Notes: a model not told the origin generated them from the sequence alone. A stretch of 64,000 bases of DNA from Lineus longissimus (GCF_910592395.1 NC_088317.1:8558001-8622000), one strand, 5' to 3'; shown: positions 10,594-22,905, numbered from the stretch's first letter. Made by a program: numbers and translations.

Positions 10594-13018
10594 CTATGGG
10601 CAGGACACACTGTCACTGACATCAAGATTTGGCAGGGAGATTATTGGATTTTGGAACAAGGTCAAGAGAGCACAGCATGTCCATATTTGATTAATTGACC
10701 CTGCAAGGGTTAAGGGCAACACTTGATCAAATATATGAACGTTTTTAATGTTGTTGATGAGTCTCTCAACGTGAATTCTTTCAGCAGCAATGCTCTGTGT
10801 GCTAGCTACATCATCAGCTGACATCTGAGCATGCCTCCCAAGAAATGGCGGAATATTTAATTTCACACCAATTGGGTCTAATAGATCTTGAATGTCAAAC
10901 CCCTTGTCAGCCATGAGATCATCACCTGCTTCATATGGCATTTTGAGAATGCCACTGCGGATAGTTAACTCCTTGTCGGATATGCTTCCTGTGTATACTT
11001 GAGACACAAAGGACAGATTACCAGCAGGAGTGGTACCTATCAGACCCTTCAGTGTATTTGAGCGTTTGTAATTGGAATAGCTCTGTGACTTTAGCACCAA
11101 TGATGACGTCATTTCTGTTTTAATTTCACACGCATCAATTATGACCCTTGTATTTGGGTATTTGTCCACAAATGTTCTTGGCATTGTTATCTTCACATGT
11201 TCCTTTGTAGGCCAAATACAAAGTGAACCAAGACGCAAATAGACAAAGTTTGATCATGTTATTATGATGCTTCTAACAGTTGACACTGAGATTCGAAACC
11301 TGTGTGAAAGATCAAGCTCAAGAAGCCCAAGCCTTACCCGACACAAGAAAAGGAAGAACTGATCCCTTGGAGACAACTTACGGGGGCGACATCTCTTACT
11401 CCCACTTGGTTGATCGAAATTGGTCATTATAATGTTTTCTCCATTCAATCCAGGATTTAAGAAGTTTAGCACCGAATTGAATACCTCTATGTTTGGAAAA
11501 CCAGTGAAGAAAACCACGTCACTAAGTTTAATGTTGTCAATAGAAAATTCACAAAGTTTTATATCCTCCTTCAATGCAACAACTTGTTGTTTTAACAAGT
11601 CACAGAGCTTAAGTTTTTCATGCAGCTCATGATGTAGTTTTTCATTTTGTCTATCCAAGGATAAACGTGGCTCAGTTGGTAAGGTAGCCCCTTCCAGTTC
11701 CATGCCTTCGATATGTGTATCCATATCTTCGTCATTTGGATCAGATCCCACTTCAGCATCGTGAAAATCTGAAAATCGTCAGCTGTATCAACTGATTCAG
11801 ATGAAGACAAAGCAGCTGACCTCAACTGAAGTCTATTTGGCTTGCGTTGCCGTGTATGTTTAATCAGATCACTTCGCCCCAAATTTTCCCAGCACTTGAA
11901 AACAGTTGGTACAGCCCCGGGTTTGAGATAATGTCGATTGGCATATTGTTGAAATTCGATGTCTTCAGGGCGAAAATGTAATGAGCAGACAGTGTTATGG
12001 CCTTTAATTTGAAATGTATCGTCCTCATCTCGGCAAATTTTCACAATTTATTGCTTCCGTATCGGTGGTTCCCTTGGAAATCTGAAGTGGTGCACATGAG
12101 GAAACCAGCCCTGTAAAAATTATCTCCTAACCATCCCCCACCAACTAATGGAAAATGCCTTAGATGCCGGGGGATGGATATTTGATGAGGGGAGAGTTTC
12201 TGAGGAATAGTTTATTGACTTTAGCTCTCAGCATATCTGAGCCAGGTAACCTCCTGCTGAGTTGCCGGACCAAAAGCTGAGGACAACATATGTTGTTACA
12301 TAACCGACCTTGCTATCACATCCTGGTTGCCTTGAAGTCGACCAAATTACTTCTAATTTTGCCTCATCACAGTAAATTAGTCATGAGTGTTATCACTGGT
12401 TACGCTGGCCATTAGGTAGATAAGGTAAATATGCCGATCATCACTGTGTGTAGTATCAGTGGGTGGTTGAAGTTGGAGGGCGACTAAATATTTTACAGGG
12501 CTGGTTTCCTCATGAATTTTTCACAATGCTCATCATCTTTGTTATAACCACGACTGATGCAGTGAGGTACACAGCAGTATCTGTGACTCTTGGGAGGTTG
12601 CTGAAGACAAAAATAATCCCCAGTTAATAGCAATCTTAATAATTTTCGTCACACTATTAGGATTCTTGGCAAAACAAGCAATTGTGTGAACTTACTTGTT
12701 CAAAGAAACATTATATTAGATTAGATTGTTTCTGAACATTATATTGTTTCTGTAATTTACGCCAAGAGTACTCAGTATTTTGTTTAGCTCCTCTCAATAA
12801 AATGCATTTCAAAGAGATTGATATATACAAGCAGTGCTCTTTGAAATGCATTTGATATTTTGACAATATTATAAGTAAATAGTACAGATATAGTACATTG
12901 TACTAGTAGTTTGGGTGGTATACTGCTGAATATTGACTGTATGTACCTTCATAACATTTCCTGCTGGATTGGAATAGCTGTGATCTTGAGAGTTTGTTGA
13001 TGTATTATCCATATCCAT
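10594..13018 (-). pseudogene. THAP / HTH / DDE_Tnp_4 transposase (decayed)
   Basis: Exon 1 runs 13018-12947 and exon 2 starts at 12600, both phase 0 with GT-AG ends. Exon 2 begins a THAP zinc finger (YCCVPHC, then HHFRFP, VCSLHF and the closing AVPTVF), followed by an acidic linker, a helix-turn-helix (LSPRDQFFLFLCRVRLG) and a DDE domain with VIIDACEIK, LMADKGFDI and AAERIHVERL as likely D, D and E sites. THAP domains bind DNA; DDE_Tnp_4 is shared by ISL2EU/IS4EU and PIF/Harbinger. Lesions seen: a 412-bp element inside the THAP domain, a stop in the THAP helix, a frameshift near 11760 and a TGA near 11254 where a Trp is expected. The gene is therefore inactive. Confidence 0.85.
12099..12510. 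mobile_element. 412-bp non-autonomous element inside the THAP exon
   Basis: The ends are inverted copies starting AGGAAACCAGCCCTGTAAAA on the left, with the reverse complement on the right. CATG flanks both sides (12095-12098 and 12511-12514), which is best read as a 4-bp target duplication, although CATG is palindromic and could be part of the repeat. THAP coding sequence continues on both sides in the - orientation, which shows the insertion point. There is no open frame inside. Superfamily unassigned. Confidence 0.75.
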
Positions 13019-13444
13019 TTCGGCAAACCTGGTTTATTCGTGGTCACTTGTTTGTAACGTTAGACCGCGGTTGTTCCAAACTGAAACATGATCGTATCAT
13101 TTTGAGTGAAACAGGTACTTTGTGAAAAGAATTACTATGCCATGGATGTATGTTACATGTGATATGACGGCATTTGGATCTCATTTTATAATAAAACTTG
13201 AAATAGGCAATTGACATCATTTTGTCTTGTTATTTTTTTTAAATTATGACTTGCCCAAACATTTTCCATGCATACATGACAAATGTGGTCAGCCTCTCAT
13301 GCCTCATGTGCTGTGATCCCGGGCTGTGATATCTGGCTATCATTATTCCCCCTGCAGGCCCATGGCCATGGGCCATGGTCCAAGAAAGAGTAGCCTACAT
13401 GTAGCTAACTGCCTGCCATTGCATCATGATTATAAGGCTACATA

Positions 13445-15572
13445 CAGTAAATGCTCAGTTACCTCGGTATCAGCCAATTTTTGCAAACACATAATATGAG
13501 GCCTTTATGGGGGAGAGAAAGTTGACCACTTATTTATGGTGACAGCTGTTTCAATAGGTGTTTAAATTAACATGAAGTCAGAACATCATGCTCATTTCGT
13601 TTATTCAAGTCAGACCCCTTGGGAGTTCATTGAGTAATAGAATAAAAGTGAATAGGTCGCTCTTGTCTGCATTGGAGTGTATCCTAACACTGAATGAAAA
13701 GTCAAAATCAGTCAGCATTAGACAACTCATTACAACACTAAAAAAGACCAAATTTCAACATTGATTGATGGAATGAGTCTCATGAGCCGAAAAGTCAACA
13801 CTTTATGACAAATTCAGACTTCTGTTACAAGTCAGTCACTGTCTTCATTGTAATCATGAAACACAATATCCTCTTCCACATCAGACAGTTCATCTTCATC
13901 AAGGAGAAGACCTCCTTCCGCCTGAGCATCGGCGTATTGTCCATGTTTACGTGGAATGAGTCCAGCTACTTGGAATCCCCGAATTGCTGCATTGGGACTT
14001 ACATCAGCCCATGCATGACTTAGAATTCCTAGAACTGATAGGAGAGGGATTTTGTCACACTGTCCATCTGCATTAGTATGCTGGGTTTTCCATTCCTTCC
14101 AGTACTTACGGACCAAGGTTTTAACCCCCTCATGACGGTTCGGTCTAGAGGCTGGGCGAGAGATGTACATCTGGCAGGGATGTCATCAAGTAAAATACCA
14201 GCTTCAACCAGAGGCAGGCAGAATTGTTCGGCCTGATGTGGGCGAAATCTGTCTACCAAAAGCAAAATTTCATTTGGATTAAAGTCTCCAACAAAGGGAA
14301 AAAAAATTCTTCCTGCCAGTGCTGCAGTGTTCCTGCATGCTCCCACCCAGACCTTGAAGACGTTACCCTTACATTTTCTGGTATGTCATGCAGGGCTCTG
14401 ATTTCCCTAACAAAACCGGGTTCCCTGAAAACGACATGAGCTGGAGCTTTCTCTCCATTTGACCAAATTGTAAGTCCAACCGTACAACCCAGTTTTGGGT
14501 TCCCCCCTTGATGTCCGCACATCAATGTTCTTTGCCCCCTTTGTTGCAGCAGTATACATTGGCGGAAAATCAAGTTGGGTAAAAGTTTCATTAAAGTTAA
14601 AAATAGTGTGGACGTTATTTTCCTGAACAGTAGTCTGTACCTCCTCTTGAAATCTAGCCACCCTCTCCTCAGAATCACGTGGTAATGTGGCAGTATCCTT
14701 GGTCTTTCGACGAAACGTGATGCACTTTCTGGCCATGAACCTTGACAACCACCCATCACTAGCAACAAAGTTCACTCTTTCAGGGCGCTGGCGCCTCATT
14801 TCATCCTGTCTTTCGACAGGAAGCTCACCCCACCAATTTTCAAAGGCTACAACAGCATCCTGGCGAAGATCAGACCTGGATACAGGCAGAGCTCTCTGCC
14901 TCCTCTCAAGAAATGACTGGTGCACGGCATCTTCAACCTCAGGCCATAATCCATCATGATCAATGCGCACCCTTCGACTGTGAGCATTGTGTTCTGCCTG
15001 GTCCATGAGGTGGTCAATGTCCTGAATCCATCCGCGCAAAGTTGAATTGGCCAATCTATGCCTCCTTGCATACTCTGCGACATTCAAAACCTGACCATGT
15101 TCAATAGCATGCTGACAGTCTAATGCATGCCGTAGACGTGCCTCCACAGGGTAGCCATGGAGTCGCCTAGACGTACCAGGACGATGACCTTCCATATCAC
15201 CCTCACCATCATTAGGCATATCCATGCAGACAACCAAACGTACAAACAACACAAAAAGGTGGATAAAAGTTGTAATCATTGTCACTGCTCAGAGGTCTGC
15301 GTATTAAATGACTGAAACCAATTTCACTAAAAAACAAGAAAGGGTTAATTCTTTTTCTCCTACAATAGTATGAAATAGACCCAGGCCTTGGCAAAGGACA
15401 CGTCCCATTCAAGTCCTCTTTCAGAAAACCAATCAACCATAGGCCTGTACACTTCTATTCACTAAAAAATCAGTGTCACATTTTACATGAATACCCTCTC
15501 AGGGCCCCATTTTATACCAAAAACTAAGTTGATCTGAAGTAGGCCTATCCCGAGGTAACTGAGCATTTACTG
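13445..15572. mobile_element. pogo-type DNA transposon, 2128 bp
   Basis: A perfect 23-bp terminal inverted repeat begins CAGTAAATGCTCAGTTACCT at 13445 and ends with its reverse complement at 15572. TA precedes the left end (13443-13444); the right flank now reads AA, so the expected TA duplication is damaged or was lost. The interior codes on the - strand for a CENP-B-like DDE transposase. The element sits inside the larger ISL2EU-like unit. Confidence 0.9.
13832..15285 (-). pseudogene. pogo/Tigger-like (CENP-B type) transposase, frameshifted
   Basis: In order from 15285 downward: an N-terminal psq-like helix-turn-helix (VAEYARRHRLANSTLRGW), a CENP-B-type DNA-binding region (WWGELPVERQ... 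DGWLSRFMARKCITFRRK), then a DDE_1 catalytic domain. The first catalytic Asp, normally in a DETG-like motif, reads Asn here (FNFNETF). The second (LLLVDRFRPHQ) and third (AQPLDRTVMRGLK) acidic positions are present. An acidic C-terminal tail ends near 13832. The reading frame changes at about 14500, 14290 and 14150. Both the Asn substitution and the frameshifts indicate an inactive copy. Confidence 0.85.
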
Positions 15573-15666
15573 AATTTTTATATTAAATACAATAATAACA
15601 TTATGCACACATTACATAGCCTATAGTATATAAGCCATAGGCCTACCACCACACCACAGAAAATAT

Positions 15667-16714
15667 GGCTTGTGGTATTCGACTCGATGACTCGACGACG
15701 CGATGGCTCGATGACGCGATCGTTGCTATGGATTTTGCTAAAATACGGAATCCCATGATCCTGGTTTCCGGGCTACCGCTGCAACAGCAGAGGTTTTAGC
15801 TCGGCCTTCACATACCCAGCTACGGTATGTGGAAGGATGTGCCCCCCCCCCCCCCCCAGCCATGGCCACTGAAGATTGGTCCCCGCGATTGATTTTGATA
15901 TTTAAAGGACTCGTGGAAGTTTCATAGCACGCAAAATGACCGGAGATTTAATTGACAAACAAGCTTCTAGTGGCCAATGTCAGATGTCATGTGGTAGTCT
16001 GTCAAGAACCGGAATTTCGCATATGTACAGTTTTTTTAGACTCAGTCACTCAGTCCCTCTTCTGTCCCTTGACATCTGCCCCCCCCCCCCCCCAATACAT
16101 CAGCCCCTATACATGCTTTCCGAAATTGGTGGCTTGCATTGGAACTAACTTTTTCCCCCTTGTCCGTCATTAAAGGCATTCAAGTGTGTTGGTCAACCAT
16201 GACTATCTCCTTTGTCCCTCCACCACAGGCCTAGTTTCCCCTTATGACATCACTATTTCGGACACTCAGCGCCCCATTTCTGAAAAGGTGTATAGGACAT
16301 TTAATATTGCCGTGCTGAACGGATATCCAGAGCCAACCTTGTCTCCAGGAAATCGCGTGTCATTTTAACATTGGAATTTCTGCTCGTAAAGAACCTGGGT
16401 AGGAGGTTGATCTGAACCAGCTATATTTAGGTGTATTAGCTGTATTGACGGTAAGATACCAGTGGCTTGTATAGCAACATGGCGCATGGTTTTATCAAAA
16501 ATGCGAACTTGTAGGAAACGAAAAATGGTCGGATTAGATACGGTGAAAACAGCTGGAAAGGGGTTGGTAATGATCGGTTCTTTTTTATTTTCCTCCACTT
16601 ATGATTCTATGTATAAATTACAGTCCAAGCAGTGATATTCTTTAAAAAGATTCCAACCGGATCGCGTCATCGAGTCATCGCGTCGTCGAGTCATCGAGTC
16701 GAATACCACAAGCC
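15667..16714. mobile_element. Inverted-repeat element with 9-bp target duplication (Mutator-like?)
   Basis: Ends are near-perfect inverted repeats of about 55 bp: GGCTTGTGGTATTCGACTCG then a run of TCGA/GACG-like repeats. The 9-bp AGAAAATAT occurs at 15658-15666 and at 16715-16723. A 9-bp duplication with long inverted repeats is typical of Mutator-like elements. The interior holds two long C runs (about 15841-15857 and 16079-16094) and no transposase, so it is non-autonomous. Confidence 0.85.
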
Positions 16715-17137
16715 AGAAAATATACTATGTCAGGCCTACATGTACATGTTCATGATCAGTGGCAGAGCCATGCACATGCAGCATACTTGATACTACATGT
16801 ACAATGCAGATGTACACTACCACAACACAACACACATTGCTGTTGTGTTGTTTATGACTGTGTTTATGGTGGCTTAACTGACATGATATGCATAAAGAAC
16901 CCCAATATCAACACTAAAACTTTACCTTTACTCAGTTTCCAGTTCCTGGCATGTTTGGTGCGCCTATTCAGCGAACTAATACCATTTTATTGCAGAGTTT
17001 CCCTCTTCATAAAGCTCTTCCAAGTACATGAAGTACACATTGTGTTATGGTCATTATGTAGGCTGCCTCTATCTACGTCACTTCCTCCTAGTTACTGAAC
17101 TGATAATAGGTGGCAGGTCAATTTTAGGAATTGTGTA

Positions 17138-18411
17138 TAGGAACCCTACTCATACTATTGCTCATATCTATACTATAATGCGCGTTGTGGCCGCTATTTA
17201 GGAGGTAATTTTTGTTCAAAATTGGGCCTTGGAAATGCGTCGAATTCTTGCAACATTTGGCTTCGTAGGTCTGGATCATACGTGTGTCACTGAGGGTGTC
17301 ATACGTCCAATATCTTCGTGGTTTTAGAATAAATAAACAACTTTTCAGAGAGCACGTCAACTGGAGAGCTCCGCTCATTCTCAAAAGCATACACAAACTT
17401 CACGCATATTCTCCCTGCCACATCAGTATTAGCTTCCAGCACGTATGTAGTGCTATACAACCTGGTCATGGTGCAGGGTATTAGCAGGGAGATTAATGAT
17501 TAGCCTGTTCTATTTTAGTTCTATTCGAGAATCACTGACCTGAGTGATAAGGCAAATTCTGCAGAGTGGCCTACCGGAACATGCAGTCAGGGTATCAATA
17601 AACAGTTATGCCAGGATGGACAAAATATGTACAGTGGCCAGCGCTTGCTCTTTGTTTTATTCTTTACTGACTGATGTTGTCAGTTTGAATTGCGTTCTGC
17701 ATCTCTCCATGCGCCTGGCTTTGGTCCGACAGTGGCATTGGGTACGGGAGTGGGTAGGTGATATGCCTAATATGTGAGGGCCTTATTTGGAACAGGACCT
17801 GCTGTCACTGGTCTCAATGCATTGTGCAAAATAGCGTACTCTAATCAATCTATTGGGGGTTGCATGTAGATAGCGGCAATAAGTCCCTAAATGCAGTTAA
17901 TTTCGTGTTTAACCTTTAATAAAACTTCAGTAACGTTAGAAATTTAATGTAGCTCAATCATCGTGCCCATTTAACTAATGTATATTACATTTCAACTTTG
18001 CCCGCTCCATGGGTATATGCTAGTATTTATTATTGATCAAAATCGATGTGGCAGTTGATACCACAACGTTTAGTAAGAGTTACGTGCATTGTTATATGGC
18101 TCCATTTCCGATCTCCTGGGGGTTTCTGCCTTGGGGAACTAACTCATGCATCGAACAAGAAAGAACGTCCGCACGAGAATATTGTTATACGTACTTGTTG
18201 TTTATTACTCTCATCTCTTGGAGCCTTTGTCGAAACTTATCGAACTTAAGATGGAACATGAACCGAACTCAACTCAACTCCACTAACTGAACTGCAATAA
18301 CTGAGCTGAACTCCACTAGCTCACTGAACTACATTTTTGCTGCCAATGGAGAGGCAGTTTATATTCAGGAACACACCAACCAGGATACAGGGAATGAACC
18401 GCAATGCGCCA
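17138..18411. other. No recognisable feature
   Basis: Only short frames without domain signatures occur on either strand. The sequence looks like ordinary non-coding DNA outside the candidate right end of the large transposon. Confidence 0.4.
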
Positions 18412-19003
18412 CGGTAACCGGACAAACGCCGACCGACCGACCGACCGACCGACCGACCGACCGACCGACCGACTGACCTGCCAACCTACCGTCATATGCA
18501 GTATCCCTTTCGCTCCTCTATAGCACATGTATCTGTGTTGTGGCCAGCGCAATGGACGTGATGGAGTCCGACGTGTCTGACAGCAGCAGGTCATGTGAAA
18601 TGAAATTGTAAAAAAGCGCACGTGCGCTGTTCAAATGACAACAAATGCATATCGCGCGTTGCAGTTCATGCATTGCATCGGTCGAGACACTCGAGAAGAA
18701 AAACTACAGTGCATAGATTAGGCCCAAATCATGTTTTTATATCCACCGACCATGTAGAAAAAGCATATATCTTTAGAGTATCGTTATCAGTTCCTTACCG
18801 CGTGGGCTCGTTTTCCCGGTATAATTGACTGGATATGCTGCTGTCAGACACGTCGGACTCCATCACGTCCATTGCGCTGGGCACTACACAGATACATGTG
18901 ATATAGAGAAGCGAAAGGGATACTGCATATGACGGTAGGTTGGCAGGTCAGTCGGTCAGTCGGTCGGTCGGTCGGTCGGTCGGTCGGCGTTTTTCCGGTT
19001 ACC
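18412..19003. mobile_element. 592-bp long-inverted-repeat element with 8-bp target duplication
   Basis: Arms of roughly 180 bp are inverted copies: from the ends inward GGTAACCGG, then AAACGCC-like sequence, a GACC/GGTC tetranucleotide run, the reverse complement of GACGGTAGGTTGGCAGGTCA, and GGACGTGATGGAGTCCGACG. ATGCGCCA lies at 18404-18411 and again at 19004-19011, an 8-bp target duplication compatible with hAT-like or related families. No coding capacity. Confidence 0.85.
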
Positions 19004-20806
19004 ATGCGCCACTGCGCCATCAATCATAAGGCCAGCAGCGTACCGCAATGCGCCGGGCAATGCCGCAGTTAGTTCAAATCCTCTCACCTGTACCTATTTG
19101 GGTCCTGCATAGAGCCTACCTGTCCGTTAACAGGAATAGTGCAAGGTGAATACCTTGAAATACAATACGATTACACCACCCCCCCCCCTTTCGAAAAAGG
19201 GCGAAACGCGTCGCCGAGCAATTGCAATTTAGTTTCAATCTGATATTCTTTATTTCCATGAGCCGTAATTGAAAAACATATTAATAGTAAGATATATACA
19301 ATAGAGCCAAACCGATGGAACGTACCCCCATACAATGCTATATATTGGTTATAACTTAAAAGATTGACTGAAATAAATTATGCTATTCTTTGACACAAAC
19401 TTCACCGAAGAACGAGTCATGATGTTTCTACAAAATCGAGCGTTCACGAAACAATGAGAGAAACACGGCACTGAAAAGTGAGTACAATCACAGAAACATA
19501 ACATTTGTATACCTTGGCCCTGTTCGACACAATACCAGACTAAAATATTATTAGATAAACATACAAGCACACAAACATCTTCAACCTGGTAGTTAAATGT
19601 ATATATATCCGTTAACTGCGACAGTGATTAATTAGTGATACAATTAACAGCATTTTCTAGACGAATATAATGCGTCTTATGATGAATGGCTTACTTTCGT
19701 TGATATAAACAACAAACCAAAGAGCACGAACCTTTGTTAATTACTTGTATTCTGGACCAAAAGAATTTAGCCTGATATCGAATGCCGAAAACGCCTGAGC
19801 AGCACGTCTTTCAGAGTAGAGAAAACTAGTTCGTATTTTTTCGTTACTTTTCCAAATTTATTAACTTTTACAATCGAAACAGAATAAATCGCCCATGCAA
19901 AAGTAACATGGTCGATCTGCTTTCGAGCAGCAAATCGAAAGGGTATCCGATTTCAAAATTCATTTGTTCGGATTGGTTGGAGTAAAGCAGAATATGTATC
20001 AACATTCTCGGCACTCAATTCGCCGTTGAATGCTTTTTTTAGGAAAATATAACAATCCAAAATGATGAAAAAAATTATCGGGAAGACAATTCAAACATCA
20101 GTAAACAAACAATAAACGAAAAGCAGACGGGCTATACGCTTGACCACAACTCGCAAACTTAGCTGTCACGTGATCCTTAACAGGAGCATCGTCTACTTGT
20201 ACAGAGTATAGTCCGTCTGATGTGGTTCTAAAACTATCACTCATTAAAAAAAATACCCACACATGTCAGAACAATACAATATCAAGTCATGTTTTCCGAT
20301 CTGAACAATATTATCTACCTTAACTTAAATTACTGCACGTTTCATTGTGACAAAATGGCGGACGTAGTGAAAAGGTTTTATCTGCCTGGGAAGGTACGTT
20401 CACCGAGTAGGTCAGGACATATTTGAATAAGACCACGTTCGTAGTAACATTCCTGTGTAATGTATTTGACGAAGAACAACCATCTGCCTCAGCCCGAATG
20501 TTTCTTACCGAATGTTTTATAATGTGAAGTGGTATAAACCAAAAAAACATATTTAATTAATTTCGTGATGAAAACTCCGTCTTAAAAATGCTGAAAAATA
20601 TGTTACCTTGGTAAAAGCGATGTGAGCTGAAGACTGAACAACAATTAAACAATGATTCTGGCTTATTCAGAAACAAATACTGTTGGCAAATTGCCCTTTG
20701 CAATAAACATACACTTTAATGAACGTTTGCACAGGTTGTTCAATCTGATTGAATACTAGTGGCAAAAACAAGTTACCGATAATTTACCACTAGGTGTGGT
20801 AAAATA
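19004..20806. other. Mostly non-coding; possible downstream part of the - strand gene
   Basis: From 19004 to about 20300 nothing is recognisable. At 20320-20550 a - strand frame includes a stretch with possible N-glycosylation sites and Cys residues, which could be a downstream exon of the gene at 20807-21807, but I cannot place splice sites with confidence. Confidence 0.25.
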
Positions 20807-21807
20807 TTAGACCAAAACATCAGATGTGGATACTTCGGGTTGTATCGGCGGTGCTAAAACAGCACAGACCTTGTCGTGATTTAAGTACAGCCTGTATTGT
20901 GGCTGGTCAGATGCTGTTAAGAACTGAAGCTTCGACCGGAACAATGTAAGAAGGTAATATTTTGCCAAAAGGTATCGTTGGAAATGAATCTCAGGTGGAT
21001 ATTGTGTATCAACACGTACCATTCCGAAGCTTCGTTTGAAGGTAACAAGTGTACGTTAAAAAAGAGCCACTGCAATTATAGCCCAACCTGTGCAAGGAAC
21101 CTGACCCAGACTGAAAAGGATCTGATCACGCCCATGGGGTGAATCAATTTCAATTAACAATTCAGCGGTCCTGCCCGCTTCAAGACTAGAAATTGAACTG
21201 CGGCGAAACAAACGCCGTCCAAATAAACGCCATCCGTCATTGATGAAGTAACGTACAGTAATGTACATAATTGCAACTAATAGTGTAAATTTCAAAATAG
21301 CTTCAATTGTCCTTTCACCCTCAATAACCTCTTGCAGTTAAGAAAAACTTAATGAAAGAATATCAGTGGAATTAATTACTTTAACCGGAAGTGCCGTCGC
21401 ATTTGGCACCTGAAGAGAAGTGACCAAAATACCAAGCTTGTGTACCTTGATAAGTAAAATGACATTATTCAATAAGGAAACTAAAACTTCAGCGGAGTTG
21501 ACCACTGACCAATCTCGTGAACTGGTAGTTTGCAATGTATCAAATAGTTGATCGGCTTGGGTGGCATACAATTCTCTGTCTGATTCTGCGGCAGATTCAG
21601 CTAGTTTGTTGAAATAAATTTCAGCACCACTCTCGACTGCCATTGTTGGTGGCTCATGGAAATATAATGGAAAACTACTCCGCTGTTGATTCGTAAAATC
21701 GTCATTTTGGGCGAGTCGGCACGTACATGTTCAATTGTCAATAAGATAACTGCTGCTGCAAGTATCAAGCGATATTGCAAGAATGCCATGATTAGTTTCC
21801 ACAACAC
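20807..21807 (-). CDS. Hypothetical secreted or membrane protein gene (partial model)
   Basis: The clearest part is a start at 21807/21789 giving a hydrophobic signal peptide (MAFLQYRLILAAAVILLTIE). A second - strand frame, ending at 21338, carries a plausible helical extracellular stretch (FNKLAESAAESDRELY and following) that continues to NATALPVKVINSTDILSL. Further - strand frames at 21056-21295 and 20807-21022 may be later exons. The signal peptide and the next stretch are in different frames, and the same offset exists in the duplicated copy at 23608-23869, so either an unseen splice joins them or the gene is decayed. I do not recognise the family. Confidence 0.35.
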
Positions 21808-21892
21808 GTGTAGTCGTTATGAGGGAGAATCGTTTATGTCAAGAAAATACCTGTCCTTCAAAATCTACTTCCTATTCTCGTAAAATCCTTTT
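21631..21892. repeat. Left copy of a 262-bp direct repeat (LINE target duplication)
   Basis: This segment is repeated at 23608-23869 with the same length and only a handful of mismatches. It contains the start codon and signal peptide of the - strand gene. The two copies flank a poly(T)-bounded LINE fragment, so the repeat is best explained as a very long target-site duplication. This copy is joined to the downstream part of the gene. Confidence 0.85.
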
Positions 21893-21938
21893 TTTTTTTT
21901 TTTTTTTTTTACAAAGAGTTTATTCGGTTTATATTGTA

Positions 21939-22905
21939 CAGTCCTTCAAAAAAGTAAATGGACACACAAAAATCAAATTTTCTTGAAAACGGCTGGTGAT
22001 AAATCGATTCGGTTTGCTGCATTTGATAGGACATTTAGTTGTGCATCATGGTATCTACCACATAAAAATTAGCCATTTTATCTAATACCGACTTTTATTG
22101 ATTTACAAAAGGCCCCAAAATCAACTTTTTCGTTTCCGATTTTTTTCGTACTTTTTCTTGATAGGATGAATCACCATGATGAAAAACCCACGTCCCCATC
22201 AAGGTGATGAAAATATCTTGTGTTAATTGGTGGGAAAACAGCATTTTCTGTCAAAATTTTGCACCTTGTTTATTGACTTTGGAATTACTTTGGAGAAGTC
22301 GACCATAGCCAATTATGTCAGTTTCAACATGCAGCCCGAGTGTTAATTCCTTATTTGCTGAGGTTTTGAATGGGGGTGGAAATGTTGTTAACATTGATGT
22401 ATTGTAAACGCGAGGGTAAAGTAATATTGGTGAACCCATTGTCCAGCTGCCAAATCCAGGCCTGGGAGAGCTATTCATAGGCATATTAAACAAGGCCATT
22501 GAAATGGTGACATGATTCCGGTTGTCTGGGCCAGGTGAATAATATCAAGGGGGGCATCTCCGCAGTAGAAGACCGGGTAACAAAACCCTTTTGCACAAAT
22601 GGGTTAATAAGTTGCAGATTCAAGTGAAAACTGTGGAATTTCTTAGATATTCACTCATAACTCAACAGAAGCTTCCAGTCAATATAAAATTTGCCCCCAA
22701 AAAATGCGTGATAAAAAAGTTGATTTTGGGACCTTTAATAAATCGAAAAAATTGACTTATAGGTAAAATAGCAAATTTCCAAGTGGTAGATATCATAATG
22801 CACAACTAAATGCCCTATCAAATGCAGCAAACCGCATCGATTTATCACCAGCCGTTTTCAAGAAAATTTGATTTTTGTGTGTCCATTTACTTTTTTGAAG
22901 GACTG
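21939..22905. mobile_element. 967-bp mariner-like non-autonomous element
   Basis: Terminal inverted repeats of about 200 bp start CAGTCCTTCAAAAAAGTAAA and include CACACAAAAATCAAATTTTC and a GGTGATAAATCGAT motif. TA flanks both ends (21937-21938 and 22906-22907), the Tc1/mariner target. The interior has no transposase. The end sequence is close to that at 29639-29665. Confidence 0.85.

Larger units (their letters stand above)
6433..17137. mobile_element. Composite IS4EU/ISL2EU-like DNA transposon
   Basis: Two convergent genes sit inside: a YqaJ-type nuclease on + (7193-10300) and a THAP/DDE transposase on - (13018-10594). I recall this pairing from the eukaryotic ISL2EU/IS4EU elements. Candidate ends are inverted copies: 6430 on reads CTATACACAATTCCTAAAAT then CTGCCA and AGGAAGTGACG; the reverse complement of 17140 back reads the same with some drift. 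A 2-bp TA target duplication is possible but not proven. Nested inside are a 412-bp element (12099-12510), a pogo element (13445-15572) and a 1048-bp inverted-repeat element (15667-16714). Without these the unit would be about 7.1 kb. The outer ends are inferred. Confidence 0.6.

Noticed and set aside
18046-18290. Two overlapping short frames near 18.1 kb
   Set aside because: No signature, no splice context and end in a simple repeat of CTGAACT-like phrases.
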